NCBI GenBank assembly: GCA_027382625.1
Contig: JAJKFJ010021527.1
Location: 37,559 to 101,558 of the forward strand
Length of the DNA stretch: 64,000 nucleotides
From: Tetmemena sp. SeJ-2015
Lineage: Eukaryota > Ciliophora > Spirotrichea > Sporadotrichida > Oxytrichidae
Reading direction: 5' to 3'
In this document: piece after piece, positions 22,008-33,725 of the stretch
Layout: every line of letters starts with the position of its first letter
Position numbering within the stretch: the first letter of the stretch is position 1
Translations under genes and position numbers: made by a program
Notes under the pieces: generated by a model
Database searches by the model: none
Seen by the model: the letters and a program-made list of their open reading frames with translations, nothing else
Told to the model about the DNA's origin: nothing

Positions 22008-24857
22008 TCATCCCTTGTAGCCAAGTTTCTTCTTTCTATTGTCGAACTTCTGCTTCTGGTTCTTCTTGTACTTACCCAGCTGCGTCTTTAGTTTCTTGAG
22101 CTTGGTCTTGGTGTTTTGCAGTTTATCGTTGACTGTCTTGAGCTTCTTGAGCTTGATCATGGAGAAGGGCTTGTGCTTGAGCTTCTTCTTGTTGGTCTCT
22201 CCTCCCTTCTTCTTGTCGTGGTTCTTCTGGTACTTCTACCTGTGCTCCTCCTTATTTGTCTCTCGCTCATTCAATTGCTTCTCCAGTCTCTCCTTCTTAG
22301 ATCTGCGGAAGGTGTCTAAGTTATGGGAGTACACGAAACCGTGAGGGTTCCCATCCTCATCTGAGTCATCCTCCAGGTCAGAGCTATTATACATGCAATT
22401 CAATATGAAATAATTTAATTAAGTATAGAGGGGTGCCAGTTAAAGTATCTCAAATTTATTTACTTACTAAATAATTTGGTACTGCAAAAGTTTCTCATTA
22501 CTATTTCCTCTACCTAAATTTTCTCCAAAATTGTAAACCCAAATTTAGAAATCGAAGATAAAGCAAGTGAAAATGCACTGAACTAATTTAAATTTTGCTA
22601 CAGAAGAAATTAAAGATTAAATTCTTTATTTAAAAGAAAAATTTACTTTATCAATAACATATTTTGATTAAATTATAAACTATAATGTCTTCCTCCTACT
22701 CCTCAGTCATATCCTCTTCATCGGAATCTTCTTGCAAGTCATCTTAATCCATATGATTATCACGCTTTCTTTTACCTAGTAGTGTAGACTCGCGTCTTTT
22801 ATTTCCTTTCTTGTCTACTACTTCCTCATCCTCGCTCTCTTCCTCTTCTCCCTCATCAGAGTCATCATCTTCTCCATCATATTCTATACTAGATCCATCT
22901 TCTTCCTCTCCCTCTTCATCGTCCTGTGAATCTAATTCCTCTTCACCCTCTTCGTCATCATCCATGCTGAATTCTCCTTCCTCATCATCATCTTATTCAC
23001 TTCCCTTCTCGATCTCTTCATCTTCACTACCCTCCTCTGATGATGAAGCAAATCCCTTTCTGTCTATCTTCTTAACAGCCTATCTCAGCTTCAGAACCTT
23101 AATCTTTCTCAGATCATTATCATCCAGAATCTTAGTAGCACCCAAGTTAATCTCAGGATCTATTCCTTCTGACTTTTAGAGTAGCTCAATTCCGTCTATT
23201 CCAAAGTTGATCTTCTACTTTCCATACACAAAGTTCTCCTTTGCGTTGTCTTCATCTATCTTAGTAAAGCGACCTCTGTACTTTCTGGGAAGCAAGTTAG
23301 GGCACACATCCCTGAAGTAGTTAATCAGAGATTTAGTAGCAGCTACTACAGAAGCATTTTTGAATGTTCTGAACAAGCAAAGGTACTCAATCTAGGCTTC
23401 GTCCAAGGCAAGAGGCATTCTCATTAGGATTTCTCTGATCGCGTTCAGACCGATGGTGATGTGCTGATTATTGCAATACTCAGTCACATAATTAGTCATG
23501 ATTTTTTCAATCAGAGGCTTTATTTCATCGGGTGGTACGAGATCGTGGCAAGCTTCGATGATCATTGCAAAGATCTCTCCGATTTTCTCTTTGTCGTGAG
23601 ACTGTAGATATCTAAGGACATGAGCGTAGAAAGGCAGAAGGAGAAGATGGTGGCGGCCAATCATTCTGGAGATGAGTCTCATTTGCAGTAGTTTGACTTC
23701 ATAACGCTCTGTAGATTTTCTAAGCTAATTGAATAGCTTCTCAGCGAAAGTCTGGGGATCATTAATTAGATCGATGGGGAGGAAGTCTGTGAATGTTTGA
23801 ACCTTGTTCTTTCTCTTTTCCTTTCTTTTGTGCTGCTTAACTGCTCTGTCTAGCTTGCTCTGGCGTGCTTTGGTCATCTTTTTAGTACCCTTGTACTTTC
23901 CGAGTATAAGTTTCTTGTCCTCCTCGTCACTGCTGTCTTCTGATTCAGAGTCATATATGTAGTCCATGACCAAGAAGAATTTGCAGGCAGCTGCTACTAC
24001 CTTAGGGTTTGGGTGGAGACATCCCTGAGCAATTACGTTAACTGTTTTATCATCATTCCAAATCTTGCGCTTGTAGAGCTCAATCATCACTGTTAGAGCT
24101 CTTTTTGTGGCAGTCTCATTGGGATCTTAGAGCATCTCAAACACGAAAGTCTGCAACTTCTTGTTCACTGAATGATTTCTGTGCGACTTATTCAACTGCT
24201 TCAAGTCATTATAGTAAAAGTTACGCAAAGATAATCTGAGATCATTGATAACTCATGAGAGAATAATGATCTAAGCGCTGAGATAGTTTCTTAACTCCTT
24301 GTCCTTGCACTTGAAAAGTTTGAAGAAGACGGGCAAGATAACTGTGGGTGAAACTACGTCCTTGCCTCTTAAAATCTTCAAACATGTAACCATTGTCATT
24401 CTGTTGTCTGGATGCAGGATAGTGTATCTATATTTAGTATAACAACTTCAATATTATTTAGTGTAATACTGCTGCAGGGTGTTTAACAACTCATTTGATA
24501 AAAAGTCAACAATTTCGTTTCTATATATTCCTGAGATCTACAACCAAACATTAATACAACTTGACAAAGCCTTACATGACTGAAGAAGAGGAAGTAGTTG
24601 ATAACGTTTTCATTTCTCTTTCCAGGATTGAGCTTGAAGTTCTCGAGTTGCTTCTTGAAATTTTCCATGTGAATGCCGAAATCTTTCAAGTAAAGATCGG
24701 GTTGCCTTTTCATTCTATCTTAGTAGAGCGCTAGATCCTGCTTGAGAGTTTCTTCTTTCGCCTTAATGGCCTTCTGCTCATCTGAGAGTGTTTGCTAGAG
24801 TGGCTTAGACTTTGCAATCTGTGCGCTCTTAGATCTCTTTTTGCTAGTTTTTGTCAT
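22008..24857 (-). CDS. SDA1: SDA1-like ribosome biogenesis protein
   Basis: ATG at 24857 (MTKTSKKRSKSAQIAKSKPL), TGA at 22008-22010. Conserved blocks: PDLYLKDFGIHMENFKKQL, YTILHPDNRMTMVTCLKIL, MIELYKRKIWNDDKTVNVIA and DLINDPQTFAEKLFN (joined through a TAG=Gln). Then MIGRHHLLLLPFYAHVLRYL, ACHDLVPPDEIKPLIEKI, a long Asp/Glu/Ser-rich stretch (about 22740-22990), and a Lys-rich tail GGETNKKKLKHKPFSMIKLK. SDA1 acts in the nucleus in 60S subunit maturation and export. A 38-nt intron lies at 24538-24575, IESs at 22386-22677 and 24431-24462, and an unresolved insert near 24210-24260 carries a TGA. Only a few residues (DLKQLNKSHRN) allow alignment around it. Confidence 0.9.
22386..22677 (-). other. 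IES, pointer ATTATA (TATAAT coding), 286-nt period
   Basis: ATTATA at 22386-22391 and 22672-22677. Deletion joins acidic EEDIIVY to NSSDLEDDSDEDGNPHGF, uniting SDA1's acidic domain with its Lys-rich C-terminus. The insert is AT-rich and non-coding. Confidence 0.85.
24431..24462 (-). other. IES, pointer TATTTAGT (8 bp), 24-nt period
   Basis: TATTTAGT at 24431-24438 and 24455-24462. Deletion joins LNTLQQYYTKY to RYTILHPDNRM in frame; otherwise TGA follows. With a 16-nt unique interior it is among the shortest in the window. Confidence 0.85.
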
Positions 24858-24995
24858 AAAATTCCCTTCCTTACTACTAATTAATATATACTATTTTAAT
24901 ATTCTCCTTCTCTCCTCACACCTAGTAAGTACAGAGAAAAGATTATAGTCTCCAACTCAATAGACAACAATTATCTATAATAAAAGAGAAAGATA

Positions 24996-25939
24996 ATGAA
25001 GCAAGTAATATGCGAGAGTGAAAAGCAATTCATAGCCGAGGGGCTGAAATTGAATGTGAGGAGGGACGGCAGAGGAAATCTAGATCACAGAACTATTAAG
25101 TTAGAGTTGGGTACGATTCCACACGCTTTCGGATCTGCTTCCTTACTTTTTGGAGAGGAAGAAGTTCAAATTATTTGCGCCATCAAAGCTGAACTTTAAA
25201 AGCCTCTCCCTTCTGAACCGAAGAGAGGACAAATCAAGTTTCATTTGGAATCCTCTTAGACTGGTTCCTCTTTATTCACTAGAGAAGAGCAGTCTGAACA
25301 AACTAAGAATAGACTCCTAAATTTAATATTGTTGTAATTTTAAATCTACTGCAGTCCATGTATGGAAACATCATCGATAGAGAAGAACTTTGTGTATTTG
25401 AAGGGCAGTTCACATGGATGCTTAATGTTGATGTCCTTGTAATGGAGGAACTCTCCTTACAATAACTTGACTATATTGCACTTGCCATCAGATCAGCTTT
25501 CTTAAATTTTGAGCTGCCAGCTGTCAACGCCCCCTATGTAAGGATAGCTTTAGTTAATTTAAAATTTTTTAGGAATGCAAATACAGGCAAGATTGAAGTT
25601 GGACTGGTTGAGGAAATATATGAAGATCAAGATAACACGGACAAGCTTGAGAAATTAAAATCGGCAAAGAGAGCTCCTTATTTGCTTTCTATAGGCTTTA
25701 TCAGAGATGAGAATGAAGATGTAGTTGCTTATGATGCAGATGACTTCGAAATTTAATGCTTTGACTAGATTCTACACGTCTCTGTTGACTATGACTTGAG
25801 AGTTCATGGCATGGAACAGTCTAGAGGCAACTCAAGCTAGCATGGATTGCTTAACTCTAAATTTTTGACTGCCAAAAATCTCAAGAAAATTCTCCACCCA
25901 AAAATAATTGAGCTAGAAAGAATGAGTAGTCTTCTCTGA
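24996..25939 (+). CDS. RRP42: RRP42-like exosome core subunit (RNase PH fold)
   Basis: ATG at 24996, 138 bp from the divergently oriented SDA1 start; TGA ends at 25939. CESEKQFIAEGLKLNVRRDG RG is the RNase PH-type N-terminus. GSASLLFGEEEVQIICAIKA, GNIIDREELCVFEGQFTWML, NVDVLVMEELSLQQLDYIAL and AIRSAFLNFELPAVNAPYVR follow in RRP42 order. The C-terminus is variable. RRP42 is a non-catalytic ring subunit of the 3'-5' RNA exosome. One IES (25318-25345). A GT..AG-like stretch at about 25536-25571 is left in, because removing it breaks the frame. With SDA1 and eIF3m this makes a local run of RNA/ribosome genes, probably by chance. Confidence 0.85.
25318..25345 (+). other. IES, pointer TAAAT, 23-nt period
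   Basis: TAAAT at 25318-25322 and 25341-25345. Deletion joins KNRLLN to LLQSMYGNIIDREE in frame. Shortest period I can support. Confidence 0.8.
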
Positions 25940-26069
25940 AAACTTTTACTCTTTTTGTGATGTAGAGAGAGAACTTAATTAGAAACTTTTATAACTTAAA
26001 TACAATAATTATAATGCAATAAGTATTATTCTGCTATAATTGTTCCTTTCTAATTAGTAATTCACTCAA

Positions 26070-27969
26070 TCAGTTGCTCTTAATACCGACTTAAGCTGTG
26101 AGAGTTTGGGTATGAGAGAGGATTGATTAGATTTTAGAGAACTTAGACTTCCATTCGCCAATCTTTTGAAGAATGGATTTCCAGTCTTTGTTGAGAGCAT
26201 GTCCTTTGATGACAATTTCTTCGTTCAACTGATCAATTTTAGCATCAATTATACCGCAGGCAATTGCCTCGATGGCCCATACCTCTACCTCATCGTAGGG
26301 AACCTAATCATTGTTTGAATTTGATAAAGCTTACGTTGATAACCTGAGCTAGTTCAGCATACTTGAGGATAGATTGCTCCAATTAGGTGCATATCTGCAC
26401 ATACTGCTTCTTTTTGATGATATCATCCATTTCGAGGTGCTCCTCATCGATCAGAGATTGATATTGCTTCACCTTCTCTTGGAACTCTTTAACTGAAGTG
26501 TTGGTGAACAGACTCATGAAATCGAACACAGTCTTATTTTTCTACAGATGAAGTTTAGCTCTGGAATGCAAATATCTTTCAAGTATCACTTACTCCTTAA
26601 AGGTACTTGACTGCATTTAATTGAAGGATATCTGCAAAGTCAAGGGCTGCGGGCTCTCTGATAGCAAGTAGCACGCATCTCTTAGCCTCGACCTCTATTT
26701 GATGCTGAGTGAGCTCTGCATCCTTAGCTGACTCGAATAATCTGAGGTAGGACTTGAGAATCTTGAAAGCGCTCTTCGAGTGGTTATTTCTATCTAAAGC
26801 TTGAGCACAGGACTTGAGTAGATCTCTTCTCTCGTCCAAAGAAAGTTTCCAATCCTTAGACACCTCCTCAATCTTCTTCAAGTTTTCAACTATGATCTTA
26901 AGTTGATCGTTTTTGTCGCACAATAAGAATAAGCGCTTGAAGGTGTAGGCCTTCATGGCTGAAGTCTCGCTGAAGATGCTGTATATCAGTAACACTCTAT
27001 AAGTAAAAATTAGCTATTGACCAAAGAAGTCCTTACGAATTAACCTTGATGGGTAGGTTATACTCTGAGTTTTCAATGATATCACTAAGCTCATTGAATT
27101 TGGGAAATGAGCTTGGCCTTCTTCTTTGAATCTTTTCCAACTCTTTCATCTTGCAATTTGAGAAGAGGGAGAATGAGCAATATGATTCTCTGGATTGCGA
27201 TTGGGTTGTTTTTGTGGGAAATAGGTAGCCTCACAATCTCCTCCTTCAAGGATATCAGGTAATCGAGCAGTCCACTCACATCCTTTTGCTTATTCAAGTA
27301 TTCTAATGTCTCTTCGAAGTCTTCGAGTGCCTTAGACTGTTAGTCGCCTAGGGATTCTCTAAAATGCTCTACCAGGAAAGCGACAATATAAAATTAGTTG
27401 CATAAAATTATTAAATTAGAAAGTTAAAATTCAGAGCACACCGCGGCACTATTTGCACCGGTCGCTCCTTTCGCCTGAAGGCTTCTGGTTTGGTAACCAT
27501 ATGGCTGGTAGTGATGCTTAAAAGAGAAGGAATTAATTGGCAGCCGAAGCCCTGGGGAAGGTGGTTGAGTGCTCACTGGAAGATAATCAAAGGGAGTGGT
27601 TCCACTCACCCTCCTAATCCTGTTAGGGGCAAACACTCAGTCATGCAGCTGGACAGCGAAGCCAGACCTACGGACAGCGACTTGCCCGCCGAAGCTACCG
27701 GATTTTTTCTCCTTTAGTTTTTTTGGATGTCTCAGAAGCCGGGGCTTCTGTTCAGAGTGTGAGGTGCGGGGGTGCACTGTTATATCCCTATTCGCTGGTA
27801 GTTTGTGTGCGTCAGATAAGTGCGTCATAGCAATATATGACGTCACGGCCTATCTTATTTATGCCGGGGGCCCTTTAATTCCCTTTAATTATTATTATTA
27901 GTTGCATAAAAGAAGAACTTAAATATCACTGATTTGGTCCTCTTGAGACTAAGCGGAAACGAATTGCAT
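26070..27969 (-). CDS. EIF3M: eIF3 subunit M-like (PCI domain)
   Basis: ATG at 27969 (MQFVSAQSQEDQISDIQVLL), TGA at 26070-26072. EHFRESLGDQQSKALEDFEE and AIQRIILLILPLLKLQDERV form the N-terminal helices. ETSAMKAYTFKRLFLLCDKN, RRDLLKSCAQALDRNNHSKS and AVKYL belong to the PCI-containing body, and VVPYDEVEVWAIEAIACGII DAKIDQLNEEIVIKGHALNK is the PCI winged helix. eIF3m is part of the translation initiation factor eIF3. The 5' end is split by a 504-nt GC-rich IES. Further frame changes near 27000-27060 and 26310-26330 are introns or IESs I did not resolve. Confidence 0.85.
27393..27911 (-). other. IES, 15-bp pointer ATTAGTTGCATAAAA, 504-nt period, GC-rich
   Basis: The 15-mer occurs at 27393-27407 and 27897-27911. 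Deleting 504 nt joins the eIF3m start (QVLLLCNQFY) to IVAFLVEHFRESL in frame. The interior from 27430 is strikingly GC-richer than everything around it, holds no convincing protein, and ends in a short ATT repeat. It looks like a former mobile element or foreign insert captured as an IES. Confidence 0.92.
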
Positions 27970-28706
27970 ATTTGCTAATTTATTATAGATGCAATTCAAT
28001 TCAAAATAAATATGACTGATATTTTATTTTAGATGGATTTAAATTTGTGTCATGGAAATATTTTACTATAATTCTAACTAATAATTAGAAAGAGAATGAA
28101 TTAACATCTTTTACTTTTAAATTTTCTGGAATTTTAAGTTAGAAATTATTAGATCTAGTTAGGATTTCATATTTATAAATCTTATTTAAACTATTATTTA
28201 TCTTCTATTTCATGACCTCATCGGCGATTGAATTAATTCCTAGCTGTAATTAATAATGCTATTTCCCCTTTTCTTCCTTATTTATTATAATGAATTAGAA
28301 TAAGTTATTAAATTAGGTAGAATAGATTAATTCAAGTTGACTTTGCTTGAAAAGTAATTAATACAAATAGAAATTCTATCGTAAATGTGATCAACCTAGA
28401 TTCAAGGATTGAAATCAACTTAAAAATAAGATAATAAATGATACGCCTCCTTTTTTAGAAAAAAAAATTATTAAAGAATATAGTTTTGGTGTTAAAAACA
28501 CTTTTGAAAATATGTAATTTTTTAAAAAAAATTTCTTATTTATTCTGCTAATGAAATTATCAAAAGCGCATGATTTGCATATGTTTGCTGAAAAATAAAT
28601 GCTGGTCTTCAGAGTCTAATGTTACTAAAATAAGTTTATAATGAAACAGCAATATAAAGCAGTTTTGTCTTAAGATAATACATCTCCCTCAAATATAAAC
28701 ACAAAT
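27970..28706. other. AT-rich intergenic region
   Basis: Between the divergent eIF3m and 28.7-kb genes. Highly AT-rich, with poly-A and poly-T runs near 28450-28540. No coding signal. Confidence 0.5.
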
Positions 28707-31627
28707 ATGAAGCTAAAATAAGAAGAATAGGCAGTTTTTGTGACAGAGAGCTACTATCAAACTAAATCTGCCTCCCCGCCTCCCTTAGCTACAAGCGAAT
28801 CAGCTTCTAAGATTTATTTCCATCCTCCCACTCGCAGCACCTACCATTCAATTAATCCCTTCTCCAAAACTTCAATGAATGTTAGCAAGGGTGGTGGTCC
28901 CGAGTGGGAGGGACTCTTAAGGTTCAGGAGGTACTAATTCGCTAGTGAGTAGCAGTGAAATGGAATCAATAAGGGGCCCTCCTTGCTTTAACATTCAGGT
29001 TCACTAATCTCAATGCTAACTGACTGAGAAGAGCGGCTCTGACGAAGAAGACGAAGAAAGTAAGTTTATCATCATTATCATCATTTAATTAACTCACAAT
29101 TTAGCTGTGCCAGATGAGTACGACGATTTGCCCGTCGCTTACTCAAAGCGCACTTTAGAATAAAGAAGCAAAGGACTAAGACATCTACGATGTGCAGATT
29201 AATCTGAGAGGCAGCTCCTAAAATACCTACAGCTTCGCAAATTTGGAATCTCAATATATGAATAGCCATTTACTCAAGGCTTCGAGTGCGCACTCTCAAA
29301 TTGATAATTCACCAAAAGGGAGAGACATGAATAAAATTAGCTCAGCTGCAAGAGACCAGTAACAACTAAAAAACTCAATCCAGTCAGCTTAATTTTCTCA
29401 AATATCTATTTGAATGTATTTTTATATCTGAGAGGTTTTTGAAAGAGTACGATATCGATGAAGCCCAGTCTCCATTTTTTAGCATAACCTGAAATAGTAA
29501 TCCATCCATCTTATCATTCCCAAGCTCTAAATCATCATCAACTCCAGAAAAAATAAAACTATCTTAATGCTTAGTTATAAGGCTTGTAATAAACATCTGG
29601 ATTGAGAGGAGACAAATAAATAATTACTGGCGACAGTGGTTCTACTTATTAAAGCACATTAAAATTGCTAACACCTATTAAAATGCCTAGAGTAATTTGG
29701 AAGACAGATATAATCTTAGGACTGAGGAGATAATTTTGGAGGAAGATGGGGAAACCCTCCAAAGCAGATAAGATTCCCCTCCTCAATCTTTTGACAGTAG
29801 GGGAGTAAAAAACTGAGAGATATGGTGAACCATTTTAGGCAGATTGATTTGAGATTGGGAGATAGGAAAAATGAAGGAGTCACTTTACAAAGAGAAATCA
29901 CTCTCAGCTCGAAAGTCTTTAACAGCTGAATAGAATTCTACTCATAAACTATTTCAAATTCCTTTCTCTTCTTCTCTTACTATTAATAAACTGAAGGATG
30001 TGAAATTCAAAACTTTCTTTAATCTGAAGAAAAACAGTATGCCCACAAGCTTTTATGGAAAGAAAGAGAGTAAAAATAACTTTCACAATTACTTCTCAAT
30101 TAACCTTCAGAGTTTCAAGGAGCAATTTAATAGCAGAAGAAATAGCGTACAACAACAGTAACACAGGCAGACAAGACCGGTCTCTCCTCAAATTAATGCT
30201 TCAATAAGTATAAAAACATCAGAAAGAAAAATCATCATTGCAAAAACAAAGTTAGCCCAAAATTATACAGCTAAACAAAGCTCTCAATTCCTTAGTTCCT
30301 AAATTATAAATTAATTACTCTCAAAATAAAGAGTTAAGCAACAATTCCCCATAAGCAATCAGAAAGTCGAACAAGAAAAGTCTTCAAGCAAAATTAATTA
30401 ATTTCCTTATATGATTCATTTATCAGCGACAAAAAGAAGCGAAAAAGCTTTCAATCCAAAGCCATTAAAGTCAGCAGTTTAATCTCCCAAATAAATTATA
30501 TCTCCAATTTACTAAGACAAATAAAATTTGCACGTTATGTAGAAACTTAATTACCACCATCATTTCCACTTGCTAAAGAGCTCTTCACTCTATAATTCAC
30601 CCAGATTAACTAAAGAGCCAATTTAAGCTTCTCAATTTCTTCAAACCATCTAATAAAAACTAACTATTAACTAAAAAAGACAATCAAAGGATCAGCAATC
30701 CTCTTAGATTAAGAGTCCTAAAGATAAGTTGTCCCAGTCCCCAAAGCTTAAGCAACCTTACATCTATAAAATTATTTTTATAAGAATGGAGAGTATTCTC
30801 ACATAGGACAAAAAGAGAAAGTAAAACTCTCCAGGCAAAAGAGCTTCTATAAATAGAAATGAGCCGCTGCATGAACCTTTAGGCTATTTACAGTACATTT
30901 AATAAAGGGTGAGACTCACAAGAAACCTCAAATAAAATTAAAGAGCGGAGATTATTCAGTAGACAAATAAAATAATGTACCTGATTTAAAACTGAATAGC
31001 ATCTTTGAGTTTTAGCGGCGAAAGTTCAGCAGAAACAAGCAGACTAGATCTTTATAGTCCAATTTCTCAATCAAGAGAAGCATCCTTCAGTTAACTCCTT
31101 TAAGAATAATTCTTAACCAGACTAACCAGGAATAAAGTTAAGTCCTTAATTTGAATAACCTTAAGGATTTTGAAAAAACTTTTAGATTCTTCAACGCCTC
31201 TGACTACAGCAAAAGGCTAAGCGACCACCAAGTCTAAAAAAGCAGCTAGACATAAATAAATTTAGAAGGCAACGCTACTACCTTAAACAAAAGTGCAAGA
31301 AGAAGATCAAATATATCACCTAACTAGGAGAAACTTCTTACTAATCTCAAGTCTACAATTATAGTGAATGTTAATTTCTTTATACTTTAAGAGACACTCT
31401 TCTCTATTTATAATAAGATTTATTGCGATGGGAAACCAAAGGAGAGCTTTAGTTTAGCTCATTTAAAGGACAAATCTAATTTAAGTTCCACTTTAAACAT
31501 CATTAAAAAATCATAACCATTTTACTATTCGCTAAAGAAATCTCAAGAGGCTATAGAGAAAACATAAATTAGGGACAGCTATAAATTATATTTACAAATT
31601 CTAATTGACTCTGAAAATTGCTAATGA
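28707..31627 (+). CDS. Large disordered Ser/Lys/Gln-rich protein
   Basis: ATG at 28707 (MKLKQEEQAVFVTESYYQTK), TGA 31625-31627. From about 29950 to the end the frame is open across two long stretches with only one change near 30985. The product is low-complexity, rich in Ser, Lys, Asn and Gln (many from TAA/TAG). Local patches include FKTFFNLKKNSMPTSFYGKK, VLNLNNLKDFEKTFRFFNAS and FFILQETLFSIYNKIYCDGK. The N-terminal part is broken by several short unresolved inserts (28930, 29060-29110, 29400). No domain recognised. Could be a cortical, cytoskeletal or nuclear scaffold; I cannot say which. Confidence 0.55.
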
Positions 31628-31843
31628 TTTAATTTAAAATTTTAAAATCAAGATTATACATTTCTTCTGATAATCCTTAAAATTCTTTATCATTAATTCT
31701 ATAATTCAACCTTAAATAATTTGTACAGATAATTTAATCATCTCAGATAATTTCTTATATTTGACATCGAAAAAATAATTACCTCATAATAGAAATGAGT
31801 TTTAAGGCTTTTAGTATCTAATTAAGTTAATTAAATTTCTTAA

Positions 31844-33725
31844 TCACCTCCTATATCTATGCTTCTTAAAGTTAAAATATAATTGCAGCACTCCTCTGTC
31901 AAAGACATTCCTGAAGCCATGTCTCTCTATCATTTCCCACTCCTTATTTATTATTTTAAAAGCAATGTCTTCATAAGGAGGACCCGCATGAAACCTGATC
32001 GTCAGAGTATCTGGAGAGTCAGACTATTCCAAATAGAATTGCGGAGTGCGAGTCTTGTCAAATAAGTCAGGGTAGAAAATATTGAACTTGTAGCCTTAAA
32101 CTATCTTAGGAGGTGGATTATCTGCGTCATAGTGCGTTTGATTATATTTGTTCCACTCATAGCCAGTAAGCACGCTGCAAAAGTATTTTGGCTTTCTTGG
32201 CTTGAACTTGTCTTCCCACTCATACTTAACTTTGCTATCAAAGTCATGCGAAACTATATCAGTGAATTCTACCTCATCTTGCCCGAGCCCCTTCCTCCTT
32301 ATTTCATCATACATAGCGTTTGAAGTAGTCTCTTAATCTTTGGCAGCGATATCAAATCTAACTGAAGTATTCAAAGCTGTTTTTTAAACTCTATCAGTAG
32401 GAAGTTGCTTCCCTTAAATATGCTTATGCTCTTCACTTCTATCACTTTTCAAACTCTCAAGTCTTTTAGAAATGAAATTTTATCTCAGTTGCTATTGAAC
32501 GAAATGGTCTTATTCCTTAGTTATTGAAACAGACTTAAGGTATCCAGCTTGCTCAAACCGAATTATGAGTGGTGAGAGTTCTCAGTTGTTGTACCTCTTG
32601 CCGATATATCTTCCATCTGGCATTTGAGATAGCTCACTTTAGTTAGGATCGTTTTTAGAGATGATTGCAGAATTACTTTGCTTTGAGTTTTAAAGATTAT
32701 CGATTTACAGGGAAGTAAATGGCTACTGATAAGACTTAGCTCTCAACTTTTCTTTCTCCTCTGCCTGTTGAGTTATCAGTTTTTGAATTGCTTGTTCTAG
32801 TTACTATCTATGTTCATCGACATAGTTTAAAAGTAAAAAAAGAAAAATATTTAACACAAGTTCTAATAGATTCTCTAAATTTGCATTCTGCTGATCTGCA
32901 GCTGTATTCTGAGAAGGATGCCTTACCAATAGTTCATCTCCATGGCGAAACTCTTATCACTGCTATGCTCTATTTAATTTCTTTCTCTAGTTCCATCAAT
33001 TCATTTATCTCTTTCCCTTCAATCATAGATTCGGCCTCTGCTTCTAGATCCTCGTTATTGATTAAATGCTCGTTCGCATCTTCTACTAAATCAAGTTCTC
33101 CACCTTACTCTTTCCTATCAGCTTTTCTCTTTTTCTGGAAATAATGACTACACATCATATATTGAGACTTCCAGTAAAGCTGAAAGCTGCTATTAGTCTT
33201 ATCTATGCTCAGAAACACATCAATCTCGTCTTTTAGATCTGCCAAATCAACTGTACTCAGCATTTCCATCATCAAATAAGAACTCTTGTAGTCTTAATTT
33301 GACAGGAAATCTACGCAAACAGGAAGCTTTTCCTCTATAATTAAGATGACTTTGGCAAGAAAATCAATCGGCTTCTCTCTATTGCTTTGGATTCTCAACT
33401 TAGATCTAAGGATGGCTTGTTCTAGGTGAAACTTTTCTTCTTTTTCTTTCCAAGAATCGAAATTGGTATCGATTGGCTGAGGATTATGAATCTATGGAGC
33501 TTTTAAGCCTTCTTAAAATTTCTCTCTCTTCTAGTTCCATTCTCCTGGAGCCTAGCTGTGCTAATTGTGCTTCTTCTTTTCATCCTCACTCTAGCTACTG
33601 TAGAGAGAAGAACTTCTATCTGATGATCGTTCACTATCAGAGGGATTCCTCTTTTAATTATCTCTTCTTTTCCTGGAGTCCTTATCTCTTGAACGAGACC
33701 TGTACCCTCTTAGTAATTTTTCCAT
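31844..33725 (-). CDS. CACTIN: Cactin-like spliceosomal protein
   Basis: ATG at 33725 (MEKLLRGYRSRSRDKDSRKR, an RS-like N-terminus), TGA 31844-31846. REKPIDFLAKVILIIEE is typical of the cactin mid domain. The C-terminal cactin domain is very clear: PRKPKYFCSVLTGYEWNKYN QTHYDADNPPPKIVQGYKFN IFYPDLFDKTRTPQFYLE, IRFHAGPPYEDIAFKIINKE WEMIERHGFR and a terminal FNFKKHRYRR. Cactin is a component of the active spliceosome in several eukaryotes. AT-rich interruptions near 32640-32710 and 32820-32890 are probable IESs or introns, not resolved. Tail-to-tail with the 28.7-kb gene. Confidence 0.92.

Noticed and set aside
22811..23179. Long Ser-rich plus-strand frame opposite SDA1
   Set aside because: It is the antisense of SDA1's Asp/Glu-rich domain (GAA/GAT codons read backwards as TTC/ATC/TCT) and has no family similarity.
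25536..25571. GTAAGG..TTTTAG as an intron in RRP42
   Set aside because: Removing it gives an immediate TGA, while reading through keeps the frame open with plausible sequence.
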